This document shows positions 42,724-51,897 of a DNA stretch of 64,000 nt, in pieces. Position numbers and translations under genes: made by a program. Each line of letters begins with the position of its first letter. The stretch's first letter is position 1. The notes beneath the pieces are model-generated. The model saw only the letters and a list, made by a program, of their open reading frames with translations. It did not search any database and was not told the origin of the DNA. Origin of the DNA: JAJXWB01 sp046349215 (GTDB taxonomy: Bacteria > Pseudomonadota > Alphaproteobacteria > Rhizobiales > Beijerinckiaceae); assembly GCA_046349215.1 (NCBI GenBank), contig JAXMCV010000002.1, positions 434,001-498,000 on the forward strand, written 5' to 3'.

Positions 42724-44247
42724 TCACGCCTCCATCGGGGTTTTCACGCGAGGACGCTTGGCGCCCCCGAAGAGCCCCGTTTCCGTCTCGCCCGGCGAGC
42801 AGCCGTTGCCGAAGGAGAAGCCGCAGCCGCCCTTGAGGTCGTAAGCGTCTTCCGTGAACTCGCGATGCGCGGTCGGGATGACGAAGCGATCCTCGTAATT
42901 GGCGATGGCCATCACGCGGTACATGTCTTCGATGGTCAGAGCATCAAGACCGACGCTCCTGGCGACGGCATGATCCACTACGCCATCGATCGTCTTCGAT
43001 CGCATGTAGGCGCGCATGGCGAGCATGCGTTCCAGCGCCAGCGCCACCGGCGCCTCGTCGCCAGCGGTGAGCATGTTGGCGAGATAGCGCAGCGGAATGC
43101 GCAAGCTGCGCACGTCCGGCATGCCGTTGTGAGACGCCATCTTGCCGGCTTCGGCGGCCGCCTGGATCGGCGACAGCGGCGGTACGTACCAGACCATCGG
43201 CAGCGTGCGGTACTCGGGATGAAGCGGGAAGGCGACCTTCCATTCCATCGCCATCTTCCACACCGGCGAATGGCGCGCCGCTTCGAGCCAGGCTTCGGGT
43301 ATGCCGTCCTTGCGGGCCTGCTCGATCACGGTGGGATCGTTCGGATCGCAGAACACGCTCATCTGCGCGCCGTAGAGATCGGCTTCATTGCCGACGCTGG
43401 CGGCTTCCTCGATGCGGTCGGCGTCGTAGAGCATGACGCCGAGGTAGCGGATACGGCCGACGCAGGTTTCCGAGCAGACGGTCGGCTGGCCCGCCTCGAT
43501 GCGCGGATAGCACATGATGCACTTCTCGGACTTGCCCGAGGACCAGTTGAAGTAGATCTTCTTGTAGGGGCAGCCCGACACGCACATGCGCCAGCCGCGA
43601 CACTTCTCCTGGTCGATCAGCACGATGCCGTCTTCCTCGCGCTTGTAGATCGCGCCCGAGGGACAGGAGGCGACGCAGGCCGGGTTGAGGCAATGCTCGC
43701 ATAGCCGCGGCAAGTACATCATGAAGGTGTTTTCGAACTGGCCGTACATTTCCTTCTGCACGCCTTCGAAATTGTAATCGGCGGAACGCTTGGAGAATTC
43801 GCCGCCGAGAATTTCCTCCCAGTTCGGCCCCCATTCGATCTTTTCCATGCGCTGGCCGGTGACCAGCGAGCGCGGGCGCGCCGTCGGGAAGGCCTCGAGT
43901 TCCTTCGCCGTCTGCAAATGCTCGTAGTCGAAGGTGAAGGGCTCGTAATAATCGTCGATCTCCGGCAGGTCGGGGTTGGCGAAGATGTTCGCCAGCACCC
44001 GCCATTTCGCGCCGATCCGCGGCTCGATGGAGCCGTTGGACTTGCGCTTCCAGCCGCCTTTCCAGCGCTTCTGGTTTTCCCAGTCCTTGGGATAGCCGAC
44101 GCCGGGCTTGGTTTCGACGTTATTGAACCACGCGTATTCCATGCCTTCGCGGCTGGTCCACACGTTCTTGCAGGTGACGGAGCAGGTGTGACAACCGATG
44201 CACTTGTCGAGGTTGAGCACCATTGCGATCTGCGCGCGGATTTTCAT
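42724..44247 (-). CDS. narH: Respiratory nitrate reductase beta subunit
   Basis: This 507-residue iron-sulfur protein starts MKIRAQIAMVLNLDKCIGCH. It carries four cysteine groups: CIGCHTCSVTCK; CEHCLNPACVASCP; CRGWRMCVSGCP; and CIMCYPRIEAGQPTVCSETC. The tryptophan in CRGW replaces a cysteine and creates the [3Fe-4S] centre of NarH. It relays electrons from NarI hemes to NarG. It lies 11 bases after narG. The upstream frame extension into narG was rejected because the family N-terminus is exactly MKIRAQ-like. Confidence 0.95.
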   Translation of the reverse strand: MKIRAQIAMVLNLDKCIGCHTCSVTCKNVWTSREGMEYAWFNNVETKPGVGYPKDWENQKRWKGGWKRKSNGSIEPRIGAKWRVLANIFANPDLPEIDDYYEPFTFDYEHLQTAKELEAFPTARPRSLVTGQRMEKIEWGPNWEEILGGEFSKRSADYNFEGVQKEMYGQFENTFMMYLPRLCEHCLNPACVASCPSGAIYKREEDGIVLIDQEKCRGWRMCVSGCPYKKIYFNWSSGKSEKCIMCYPRIEAGQPTVCSETCVGRIRYLGVMLYDADRIEEAASVGNEADLYGAQMSVFCDPNDPTVIEQARKDGIPEAWLEAARHSPVWKMAMEWKVAFPLHPEYRTLPMVWYVPPLSPIQAAAEAGKMASHNGMPDVRSLRIPLRYLANMLTAGDEAPVALALERMLAMRAYMRSKTIDGVVDHAVARSVGLDALTIEDMYRVMAIANYEDRFVIPTAHREFTEDAYDLKGGCGFSFGNGCSPGETETGLFGGAKRPRVKTPMEA

Positions 44248-44258
44248 TTCTACTACTC

Positions 44259-47200
44259 CTATTCCGCGGCCTGAAGACGCGGACCCTTGGGTCCACGGGG
44301 CGCATTCTCGTCGTAAGGACCTTCCAGCCAGTCGATCTTCTTCAGCTTTCGTACGATGACGAATTCGTCGCGGTTGGTGCCGATCGTGCCGTAATAGTTG
44401 AAGCCGTAGCTCTGCTGGGCGTAGCCGCCGATCATGTGCGTGGGCTTCAGAACGGCGCGCGTCACGGAATTGTGGATGCCGCCGCGCCTGCCGGTCGTCT
44501 CCGAGCCCGGCATGTTCACGATCTTCTCCTGCGCATGATACATCATGCACATGCCATCCTTGACGCGCTGCGAGACCACCGCGCGGGCGACGAGCGCGCC
44601 GTTGGTATTGTAGGCCTCGATCCAGTCGTTGTCCTTCAGGCCGGCTTTCCTCGCATCGTTCTCGCTGATCCAGACGATCGGACCGCCGCGCGACAGCGTC
44701 TGCATCAGCAGATTGTCGGAATAGGTGGAGTGGATGCCCCACTTCTGGTGCGGCGTGATGAAGTTCAGGACGATCTGCGTCTCGCCGTTGCCGTGCGTGT
44801 CGATCACCGGCTTGATGGTTCGCATGTCGACTGGCGGGCGATAGACGCACAGGCCTTCGCCGAAGGCGCGCATCCACAGGTGGTCCTGGTAGAGCTGCTG
44901 GCGACCGGTCAGCGTGCGCCACGGGATCAGTTCGTGGACGTTCGTATAGCCGGCGTTGTAGCAGACCTTCTCGCTTTCGAGGCCCGACCAGATTGGCGAG
45001 GAGATGATCTTGCGCGGCTGCGCGACGACGTCGCGGAACCGGATCTTCTCATCCTCCTTCGTTTCGGCGAGATGCGTGTGATCGCGGCCCGTGAAGCCGC
45101 CGAGCGAATCCCAGGCCTTCACGGCGACTTCGCCGTTGGTCTCGGGCGCGAGCGACAGGATCACTTCGGCGGCGTCGATCGCGGTATCGATCTTCGCCAG
45201 GCCCTTGGTCGGACCTTCCTCCGTCACGGCGCCGTTCAGCGCCTTCAGGAACTCGACCTCGTGCTTCGTGTCCCAGGCCATACCCTTGCCGCCGTTGCCG
45301 AGCTTGTCCATCAGCGGCCCGAGCGAGGTGAAGCGCTTGTAGAGATTCGGATAGTCGCGCTCGACGACCGTCACGGCGGGCATGGTCTTGCCGGGGATCG
45401 GCTCGATCTCGCCCTTCTTCCAGTCCTTGACGTCAAGCGGTTGCGCGATCTCCGCCGGCGTGTCGTGCATGATGGGCGTCAGAACCGTATCGTACTCTAC
45501 TCCGAGCACTTCGGGCGCGACCTTCGAGAACGCCTTGGCGATTCCCTTGTAGATCTCCCAGTCCGTCCGCGATTCCCACACCGGGTCGATCGCCGCGGTG
45601 AGCGGGTGAATGAAGGGGTGCATGTCGGAGGTGTTGAGGTCGTCCTTCTCGTACCAGGTGGCGGTTGGCAGGACGATGTCGGAATAGACGCAGGTTGTCG
45701 ACATGCGGAAGTCGAGCGTGACCAGCAGGTCGAGCTTGCCTTCCGGCGCGGCGTCGCGCCACACGACATCCTGCGGTTTCTCGCGGCCTTCCTCGCCGAG
45801 ATCCTTGCCAAGCACGCCATGCGAGGTGCCGAGCAGATGCTTGAGGAAATATTCGTGACCCTTGCCCGAGGAACCCAGAAGGTTCGAGCGCCAGACGAAC
45901 AGGTTGCGCGGCCAGTTCGCCGGATTGTCCGGATCGTGGCAGGATAGCTTCAACTCGCCCGACTTCAGCGCCTGCGCGACGTAGTCCTTCGTCTCGACCC
46001 CTGCGGCCTTGCCTTTGGCGTGGATCGAGAGCGGGTTTACCTCGAGCTGCGGGGCGGACGGCAACCAGCCCATGCGCTCGGAACGCACGTTGTAGTCGAT
46101 GATGGAGCCATCCCAGGCGCCGGCGGGCGCCGTGGGCGAGAGGATTTCCTTCGGGCTCACCGTCTCGTAGCGCCACTGGTCGGTGTGCGCGTAGAAGAAG
46201 GAGGTCGAGTTCTGCTGGCGCGGCGGGCGCGCCCAGTCGAGACCGAAGGCGAGAGGCGTCCAGCCGGACTGCGGACGCAGCTTCTCCTGGCCGACGTAAT
46301 GCGCCCAGCCGCCGCCGGACTGGCCGACGCAGCCGCAGAGCGCCAGCATGTTGATGACGCCGCGATAGTTCATGTCGCAGTGGAACCAGTGGTTCATCGC
46401 CGCGCCGATGATGACCATCGACCGTCCATTGGTCTTTTCGGCGTTCGACGCGAATTCGCGCGCGACCTGGATGATCTTGTCGCGCGACACGCCGGAGATC
46501 GTCTCCGCCCAGGCGGGCGTATAAGGCGTGTTCTCGTCGTAGTTCTTCGCGACGTTTTCGCCGCCGAAGCCTCGATCCACTCCGTAATTGGCGATCAGCA
46601 GATCGTGCACGGTCGCCACCAGCGTCGGACCCGACGTCGTCTCGATGCGCGTCGCGGGAATGCGCCGCTTGAGAATGCTGTCGTGCTTGGTGCCGGCGAA
46701 ATGATCGTGCTCGATATTCCCGAAATAGGGGAAAGCGACGTCGACCATCTCGTGGTCGCGGTTCTTCATTGTCAGCTCGAGGTCGGTATCGGCGCCGCTC
46801 GCGGCGCGCTCCTCGAGATTCCACTTGCCCTTTTCGCCCCAGCGGAAGCCGACCGAGCCGTTGGGCGCCACGAGTTCATGGCTGCGCGCGTCGAAGGCGA
46901 GCGTCTTCCATTCGGGATTGTTGGCTTCTCCGAGCGCGCCGTCGAGGTCGCTGGCGCGCAGGAAGCGGTCGGGCACCAGCCTGCCGTCCTGCTGCACGAG
47001 ACGCACCAGCATCGGCAGGTCGGTATAGCGCTTCACATAGTCACGGAAATACGGGACCTGGCGGTCGACGTGGAATTCCTTGAGAATGACGTGACCGAAG
47101 GCCATTGCGAGGGCCGCGTCCGTACCCTGCTTCACCGACAGCCATATGTCGCCGAACTTGGACGCTTCGGAATAATCGGGGCAGATGACTGCGCTCTTGG

Positions 47201-48023
47201 CGCCGCGATAGCGCGCTTCCGTATAGAAATGGGCGTCGGGCGTGCGCGTCTGCGGTACGTTGGAGCCCCAGAGGATGAGGAAGCCGGCATTGTACCAGTC
47301 GGCCGATTCCGGCACGTCGGTCTGCTCTCCCCACATCTGCGGCGAGGATGGCGGCAGGTCGCAATACCAGTCGTAGAACGACATGCAGACGCCGCCGAGC
47401 AGCGACAGGTAGCGTGCGCCGGCGGCATACGAGACCATCGACATGGCCGGGATCGGCGAGAAACCGATCACGCGGTCGGGGCCGTGCTTCTTCACCGTGT
47501 AGGCATTGGCGGAAGCGATGATCTCGTTCACTTCGTCCCAGGTCGAACGCACGAAGCCGCCGTGTCCGCGTACGCGCTGATAGGACGAACGCTTCTTCTC
47601 GTCCTCGACGATCGAGGCCCAGGCCGCCACCGGCGGGAGTTTTGCGCGCGCCTCGCGCCACAGCTTGACGAGACGCGAACGTACGAGCGGGTACTTCACC
47701 CGGTTGCCCGAGTAGAGGTACCAGCTGTACGACGCCCCGCGCGCGCAACCGCGCGGTTCGTGGTTGGGCAGATCGGGCCGCGTGCGCGGATAGTCGGTCT
47801 GCTGTGTCTCCCAGGTGACGATCCCGCCCTTGACGTAGACCTTCCACGAGCAGGAGCCCGTGCAGTTCACGCCGTGGGTGGAGCGCACGATCTTGTCGTG
47901 CTGCCACCGCTTGCGATAGCCGTCCTCCCACCCGCGGTCTTCGGTCGTCGTGACGCCGTGGCCGCCGGCGAAGGTTTCGCGTTCGCGATTGAAGAAGGTC
48001 AGCCGGTCGAGGAACAGGCTCAT
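44259..48023 (-). CDS. narG: Respiratory nitrate reductase alpha subunit
   Basis: This 1254-residue molybdenum bis-MGD catalytic subunit is full length for the family. The N-terminal motif HGVNCTGSCSW with a later CARG supplies the His and Cys ligands of the FS0 cluster, and YDWYCDLPP contains the aspartate that binds molybdenum. There is no twin-arginine leader, so this is the membrane-bound cytoplasmic Nar enzyme, not periplasmic Nap. It reduces nitrate to nitrite for anaerobic respiration and energises the oxygen-free aromatic catabolism encoded nearby. It lies 12 bases after narK. Confidence 0.96.
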   Translation of the reverse strand: MSLFLDRLTFFNRERETFAGGHGVTTTEDRGWEDGYRKRWQHDKIVRSTHGVNCTGSCSWKVYVKGGIVTWETQQTDYPRTRPDLPNHEPRGCARGASYSWYLYSGNRVKYPLVRSRLVKLWREARAKLPPVAAWASIVEDEKKRSSYQRVRGHGGFVRSTWDEVNEIIASANAYTVKKHGPDRVIGFSPIPAMSMVSYAAGARYLSLLGGVCMSFYDWYCDLPPSSPQMWGEQTDVPESADWYNAGFLILWGSNVPQTRTPDAHFYTEARYRGAKSAVICPDYSEASKFGDIWLSVKQGTDAALAMAFGHVILKEFHVDRQVPYFRDYVKRYTDLPMLVRLVQQDGRLVPDRFLRASDLDGALGEANNPEWKTLAFDARSHELVAPNGSVGFRWGEKGKWNLEERAASGADTDLELTMKNRDHEMVDVAFPYFGNIEHDHFAGTKHDSILKRRIPATRIETTSGPTLVATVHDLLIANYGVDRGFGGENVAKNYDENTPYTPAWAETISGVSRDKIIQVAREFASNAEKTNGRSMVIIGAAMNHWFHCDMNYRGVINMLALCGCVGQSGGGWAHYVGQEKLRPQSGWTPLAFGLDWARPPRQQNSTSFFYAHTDQWRYETVSPKEILSPTAPAGAWDGSIIDYNVRSERMGWLPSAPQLEVNPLSIHAKGKAAGVETKDYVAQALKSGELKLSCHDPDNPANWPRNLFVWRSNLLGSSGKGHEYFLKHLLGTSHGVLGKDLGEEGREKPQDVVWRDAAPEGKLDLLVTLDFRMSTTCVYSDIVLPTATWYEKDDLNTSDMHPFIHPLTAAIDPVWESRTDWEIYKGIAKAFSKVAPEVLGVEYDTVLTPIMHDTPAEIAQPLDVKDWKKGEIEPIPGKTMPAVTVVERDYPNLYKRFTSLGPLMDKLGNGGKGMAWDTKHEVEFLKALNGAVTEEGPTKGLAKIDTAIDAAEVILSLAPETNGEVAVKAWDSLGGFTGRDHTHLAETKEDEKIRFRDVVAQPRKIISSPIWSGLESEKVCYNAGYTNVHELIPWRTLTGRQQLYQDHLWMRAFGEGLCVYRPPVDMRTIKPVIDTHGNGETQIVLNFITPHQKWGIHSTYSDNLLMQTLSRGGPIVWISENDARKAGLKDNDWIEAYNTNGALVARAVVSQRVKDGMCMMYHAQEKIVNMPGSETTGRRGGIHNSVTRAVLKPTHMIGGYAQQSYGFNYYGTIGTNRDEFVIVRKLKKIDWLEGPYDENAPRGPKGPRLQAAE

Positions 48024-48035
48024 TTCAAACTCCGG

Positions 48036-50774
48036 TCAAGCTGAGAGCTGGGGAGCGGCCTTCGACGGAACGCCGCGCTCGATGTCGTGAAGAAGGCCGC
48101 CGCGACGTGTGTAGAAGAACCATGTCGCGAAGACGCAGGTGACGTAGAATGCAGAGAAGGCCCACAGCGCGGCCTGCGCGCTGCCCGTGAGCGATATGGA
48201 GGAGCCGTAGGCGCGCGGGATGAAGAAGGCGCCGTAGGCTGCGATCGCCGAAGTGAAGCCGGTGATGGCCGCCGATTCCTTTTCCGCCTGGCGGGTCCGT
48301 GCCGCCAGATCGGATTGCGGCATCACGCGCTCCATCTCCTTGCGCATGATCGCCGGGATCATCTGGAAGGTCGACGCATTGCCGATGCCCGCCATGCAGA
48401 AGAGGAAGAGGAAGCAGCCGAAGAAGCCGTAGAAGGCGTTGGGCTGTCCCTTGAGGCCGAGGAAGTAGCTGACGCCCAGCGCGCCGATCAGCATGCCGAT
48501 GAACACCCAGAAGGTGACGCGGCCGCCGCCCCACTTGTCCGACACCCAGCCGGTGGCCGAGCGCGACACGGCGCCGACCAGCGGGCCGAGGAAGGCGTAT
48601 TGCAGGGCGTCCACTTCGGGGAAGACGATCTTCGACAGCAGCGGGAAGCCTGCGGAATAGCCGATGAACGAACCGAACGTTCCCGTGTACAGCCAGCACA
48701 TCACCCAATTGTGCTTGCGCTGGAAGATGATCGCCTGGTCGTTGAACGACGCCTTGGCCGAGGCGATGTCGTTCATGCCGAACCAGGCCGCGAAGGCCGA
48801 GATGGCGATGAACGGCACGAAGACGAAGGCGGCGTTCTGCAGCCAGATCGACGATTGCTTGCCGGCGACCGTGATCGTCTGCGGGTCGCCGCCCAGCCAG
48901 CCGAACACGCCGGCCGTGATGATGAGCGGCGCCACGAACTGCACGACCGACACGCCCAGATTGCCGAAGCCGGCGTTGAGCGCGAGCGCATTGCCCTTTT
49001 CCGCCTTCGGGAAGAAGAAGGAAATGTTCGACATGGAGGAGGCGAAATTGCCGCCGCCGAAGCCGCAGAGCAGGGCGAGGATCAGAAGCACGATGTAGGG
49101 CGTGTTCGGATTCTGCACCGCGATGCCGAGGCCGACGGCCGGGATCATCAGCGACCATGTCGCCAGCGTCGTCCACAACCTTCCGCCGAAGATCGGCACG
49201 ACGAAGGAGTAGAAGATGCGCAGCGTCGCGCCGGAGAGACCAGGCAGCGCCGCAAGCCAGAACAGCTGGTCGTTGTCGAACTTGAATCCGACCTGCGGCA
49301 GCTTGGCGACAACCACCGACCACACCTGCCAGACGGCGAAGGACAACAGGAGCGCGGGGATGGACAGCCAGAGGTTGCGACGTGCGATCTTGCGGCCCGT
49401 CGTCTCCCAGAAGCCCTTGTCCTCCGGGCGCCAGTCGGTGAGAACTGCGCCGGACAATGCGCCGACGTGCTCGGGCGTATGGATCGGCTGCATTTCCGGC
49501 AGTTCCGGAAGGGCGGCCTTTTCCAGCGCCTGCTTTTCCATCGCGCGGATCGAGAAGTGCATCCACACGAGGGAGACGGCCACGATGACGAACAGCAGCA
49601 TGAAGCAGCTCGTCCACAGGCCCGTCATGTCGTTCAGCATGCCGAAGACGATCGGCAGGATGAAGCCGCCGAGACCGCCGATCATGCCGACGAGACCACC
49701 GACCGCGCCGACGTTCTTCGGATAATAGACGGGGATGTGCTTGTAGACGGCGGCCTTGCCGAGCGCCATGAAGAAGCCGAGCACGAACACCGTCACGATG
49801 AAGCCGACGATGCCCATTTCCATGTGGAAGCTGGCCGGACCGCGGATCGTGCGGATCGTGTAGTCGGCCGGGGGATAAGCGAGCACGAAGGTGCAGACCA
49901 GGCCGACGAGGAAGGTCCAGTACATGACCTGTCGCGCGCCATAGCGATCGGAGAGATGGCCGCCATAGACTCGGAACAGGCTCGCCGGCACCGAGAAGGC
50001 CGCGGCCGCCATGCCGGCCGTCTTGATATCGACGCCGTAGACGTTGATCAGATATTGCGGCAGCCAGAGCGATAGCGCGACGAAGGCGCCGAAGACGTAG
50101 AAGTAATAGAGCGCGAAGCGCCAGACCTGCACGTTCTTGAGCGGTTCCAACTCGAGCCAGGCGCTGGGCGGCTTCACGCCGGTGCGGCGACGCTCGGCGA
50201 CGACGGGGTCTTCATCGGTGAAGAACCAGAAGGCGACGCCCATCAGCGCGATCGCCACCGCCCAGACCTGCGCGACGGCGGTCCAGCCATAGGCGACCAT
50301 GACGAAAGGCGCGCAGAACTTGGTGACCGCAGCGCCGACGTTGCCTGCGCCGAAGATGCCGAGCGCCAGGCCCTGCTTGCCGCTCTCGTACCAGCGCGAC
50401 ACGTAGGCGATGCCGACGGCGAACGAGCCGCCGGCAATGCCGACGCCGAGCGCGGCGATCAGGAATTGCGGATATGTGTGTGCGTAGGTGAGGAGCCAGG
50501 TCGCGACCGCGGCCGCCAACATGACGACCGTATAGACGCGACGACCGCCGTACTGATCGGTCCAGACGCCGAGCGCGAGACGAATGATCGAGCCGGTGAA
50601 GATCGGCGTGCCGATCAGCAGGCCGAACTGCGTTTCCGAGAGTCCGAGGTCCTTCTTGATCTGGACGCCGATGATCGCAAAGATCGTCCAGACCGCGAAG
50701 CAGATGGTGAATGCCAGTGTCGAGGCCCAGAGAGCCCTTCTTTGCGCGCCTTTGGCGACGGTCGCCCCGTTCAT
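48036..50774 (-). CDS. narK: Fused NarK1-NarK2 nitrate/nitrite transporter
   Basis: This 912-residue protein holds two complete major facilitator units, about residues 1-425 and 465-912. Each has about twelve spans, and each has the nitrate signature-like runs AGGSFAVGIAYVSRWYESGK and GFGGGNFASSMSNISFFFPK. Fusions of a proton-driven NarK1 and a nitrate/nitrite antiporter NarK2 are known in denitrifiers such as Paracoccus. It is the first gene of the nar operon. The start MNGATVAKGAQ is followed promptly by the first span; an FNR-type box lies 89 bases upstream. Confidence 0.93.
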   Translation of the reverse strand: MNGATVAKGAQRRALWASTLAFTICFAVWTIFAIIGVQIKKDLGLSETQFGLLIGTPIFTGSIIRLALGVWTDQYGGRRVYTVVMLAAAVATWLLTYAHTYPQFLIAALGVGIAGGSFAVGIAYVSRWYESGKQGLALGIFGAGNVGAAVTKFCAPFVMVAYGWTAVAQVWAVAIALMGVAFWFFTDEDPVVAERRRTGVKPPSAWLELEPLKNVQVWRFALYYFYVFGAFVALSLWLPQYLINVYGVDIKTAGMAAAAFSVPASLFRVYGGHLSDRYGARQVMYWTFLVGLVCTFVLAYPPADYTIRTIRGPASFHMEMGIVGFIVTVFVLGFFMALGKAAVYKHIPVYYPKNVGAVGGLVGMIGGLGGFILPIVFGMLNDMTGLWTSCFMLLFVIVAVSLVWMHFSIRAMEKQALEKAALPELPEMQPIHTPEHVGALSGAVLTDWRPEDKGFWETTGRKIARRNLWLSIPALLLSFAVWQVWSVVVAKLPQVGFKFDNDQLFWLAALPGLSGATLRIFYSFVVPIFGGRLWTTLATWSLMIPAVGLGIAVQNPNTPYIVLLILALLCGFGGGNFASSMSNISFFFPKAEKGNALALNAGFGNLGVSVVQFVAPLIITAGVFGWLGGDPQTITVAGKQSSIWLQNAAFVFVPFIAISAFAAWFGMNDIASAKASFNDQAIIFQRKHNWVMCWLYTGTFGSFIGYSAGFPLLSKIVFPEVDALQYAFLGPLVGAVSRSATGWVSDKWGGGRVTFWVFIGMLIGALGVSYFLGLKGQPNAFYGFFGCFLFLFCMAGIGNASTFQMIPAIMRKEMERVMPQSDLAARTRQAEKESAAITGFTSAIAAYGAFFIPRAYGSSISLTGSAQAALWAFSAFYVTCVFATWFFYTRRGGLLHDIERGVPSKAAPQLSA

Positions 50775-50856
50775 TTTTCGTCTCCGTCACGTTTCGTTGC
50801 AGATGCGAAGACCTGCGTGACGGCGACACGATTGAAGCGATGAGGCGTTGAGCGGC

Positions 50857-50870
50857 TTGATCCAGAACAA
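50857..50870. promoter_or_regulatory. FNR/Dnr-type box upstream of narK
   Basis: On the minus strand TTGTT-CTGG-ATCAA matches the consensus at nine of ten positions. TTCAAT (minus strand, 50831-50836) lies about where the -10 hexamer of a class II FNR promoter would be. It lies in the 229-base gap between narK and the divergent Crp/Fnr gene. A weaker sequence ATTGTCGCAATCAA (seven of ten) near 50918-50931 is closer to the regulator gene. Confidence 0.68.
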
Positions 50871-51003
50871 GACCGGGGCCGGCTGGATGCCGAAACAAGC
50901 GCTTGAAAAGCATTTCAGATTGTCGCAATCAATCTGGACTAAAAACAAAAACCAATTTCGCCTGGCGTCCGCCTGACAAAAATCAATACAGGGGAGAAGG
51001 TTG

Positions 51004-51705
51004 ATGCTGACGGCCGCCGATCGTGAAAGCCACGCGCGACTCGCGCTGTTCGACGGCTGCGCTCAGGCTACGATCGAGGAATTGCTTGCGAAAGCGCGGG
51101 TTCAGACCTACCCGCCGCATGTCGAGATCGTGCGGGAAGGCGACAATGCCGATTATCTGCATGTCCTTCTGAATGGTCTCGTTCAGGTCGTGGCCCACGA
51201 CAGCGGTCACGAGACGACGATTTCGATCCTGCAACCGCCGAACGCCTTCATCATGGCGGCGGTCTATCTCGACAAGCCCTACCTGCAGTCGGCGCGCACG
51301 CTGGAAACGTCCACGGTGCTGCTGATCAACGCCGAACCCTTGCGGCGCCTGGCCGCCAGCGACATCGCGCTATCCAACAACGTCGCGCACGAGCTTGCGC
51401 ACGCCTATCGCATGGTGGCGCAGGAACTGAAGAACCAGAAGCTGCGGCCGGGCTTGCAGCGCCTGGCCAACTGGCTCGTGCGTCGCGATATCGAGACCGG
51501 CAATGTGCAGAAATTTGCGATTCCCTTCGACAAGAAGGTGCTGGCCGCCAAGCTCGGCATGGCGCCTGAAGTCCTGTCGCGTTCCTTCGCCACGCTGGCG
51601 AAATACGACGTCGTCGTTCAAGGGCGCGACGTCGAGATTCGCGACATGAATGCGCTCGTGCGGCTCGCAAAACCGTCGCCGCTGATGGACGATCCCGAGG
51701 CCTGA
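51004..51705 (+). CDS. Crp/Fnr-family regulator without iron-sulfur cysteines (Dnr/NnrR-like)
   Basis: This 233-residue protein has a cyclic-nucleotide-binding-type beta barrel (VEIVREGDNADYLHVLLNGL) and a C-terminal winged helix whose recognition helix reads APEVLSRSF. The E-x-x-S-R pattern there is the one FNR uses to read TTGAT. It has one cysteine (Cys19), so it cannot bind an FNR-type cluster, and resembles the nitric oxide regulators Dnr/NnrR. Divergent from narK and followed by the octaheme cytochrome, it probably controls both through the local boxes. ATG follows GGGGAGAAGG; the TTG one codon earlier is not preferred. Confidence 0.87.
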   Translation: MLTAADRESHARLALFDGCAQATIEELLAKARVQTYPPHVEIVREGDNADYLHVLLNGLVQVVAHDSGHETTISILQPPNAFIMAAVYLDKPYLQSARTLETSTVLLINAEPLRRLAASDIALSNNVAHELAHAYRMVAQELKNQKLRPGLQRLANWLVRRDIETGNVQKFAIPFDKKVLAAKLGMAPEVLSRSFATLAKYDVVVQGRDVEIRDMNALVRLAKPSPLMDDPEA

Positions 51706-51897
51706 TCGCATGTGGCCGGCGCTGTTGATGTTTGTCGCGCCGCTGTTTGACGTGTTCCGGAATCTTGTTTCGGCATGAGTCAATTCGAGGCTTATCTATT
51801 TCTAAGTATCTGTTTTTGTTAATGTAAATGTGATCCGCGTCAACGACGCCCGCGCGCGCCTGGAGCTTTGCTGGCCCCCTACCTGAAGGGGGAAGAC
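51706..51897 (+). promoter_or_regulatory. Intergenic region before the octaheme cytochrome gene
   Basis: This 192-base, AT-rich gap contains GTGAT-CCGC-GTCAA (51830-51843), eight of ten to the FNR/Dnr consensus, centred 61 bases before the cytochrome start. The T-rich runs near 51800-51825 look like promoter or transcript-end sequence, but no clear hairpin was found. AGGGGGAAGAC provides the ribosome site. Confidence 0.5.

Noticed and set aside
44259..48023. Periplasmic nitrate reductase NapA
   Set aside because: There is no twin-arginine leader, the protein is 1254 residues, and narH, narJ and narI follow.
46020..48044. 674-codon open frame on the plus strand opposite narG
   Set aside because: narG is unmistakable on the minus strand; the plus frame has shadow composition only.
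48087..50075. 662-codon open frame on the plus strand opposite narK
   Set aside because: Extremely charged translation (E, D, R, H rich) typical of the antisense of a membrane protein; no motifs.
51004..51705. Oxygen-sensing FNR
   Set aside because: Only one cysteine is present, so the [4Fe-4S] cluster of FNR cannot form; a Dnr/NnrR-like protein fits better.
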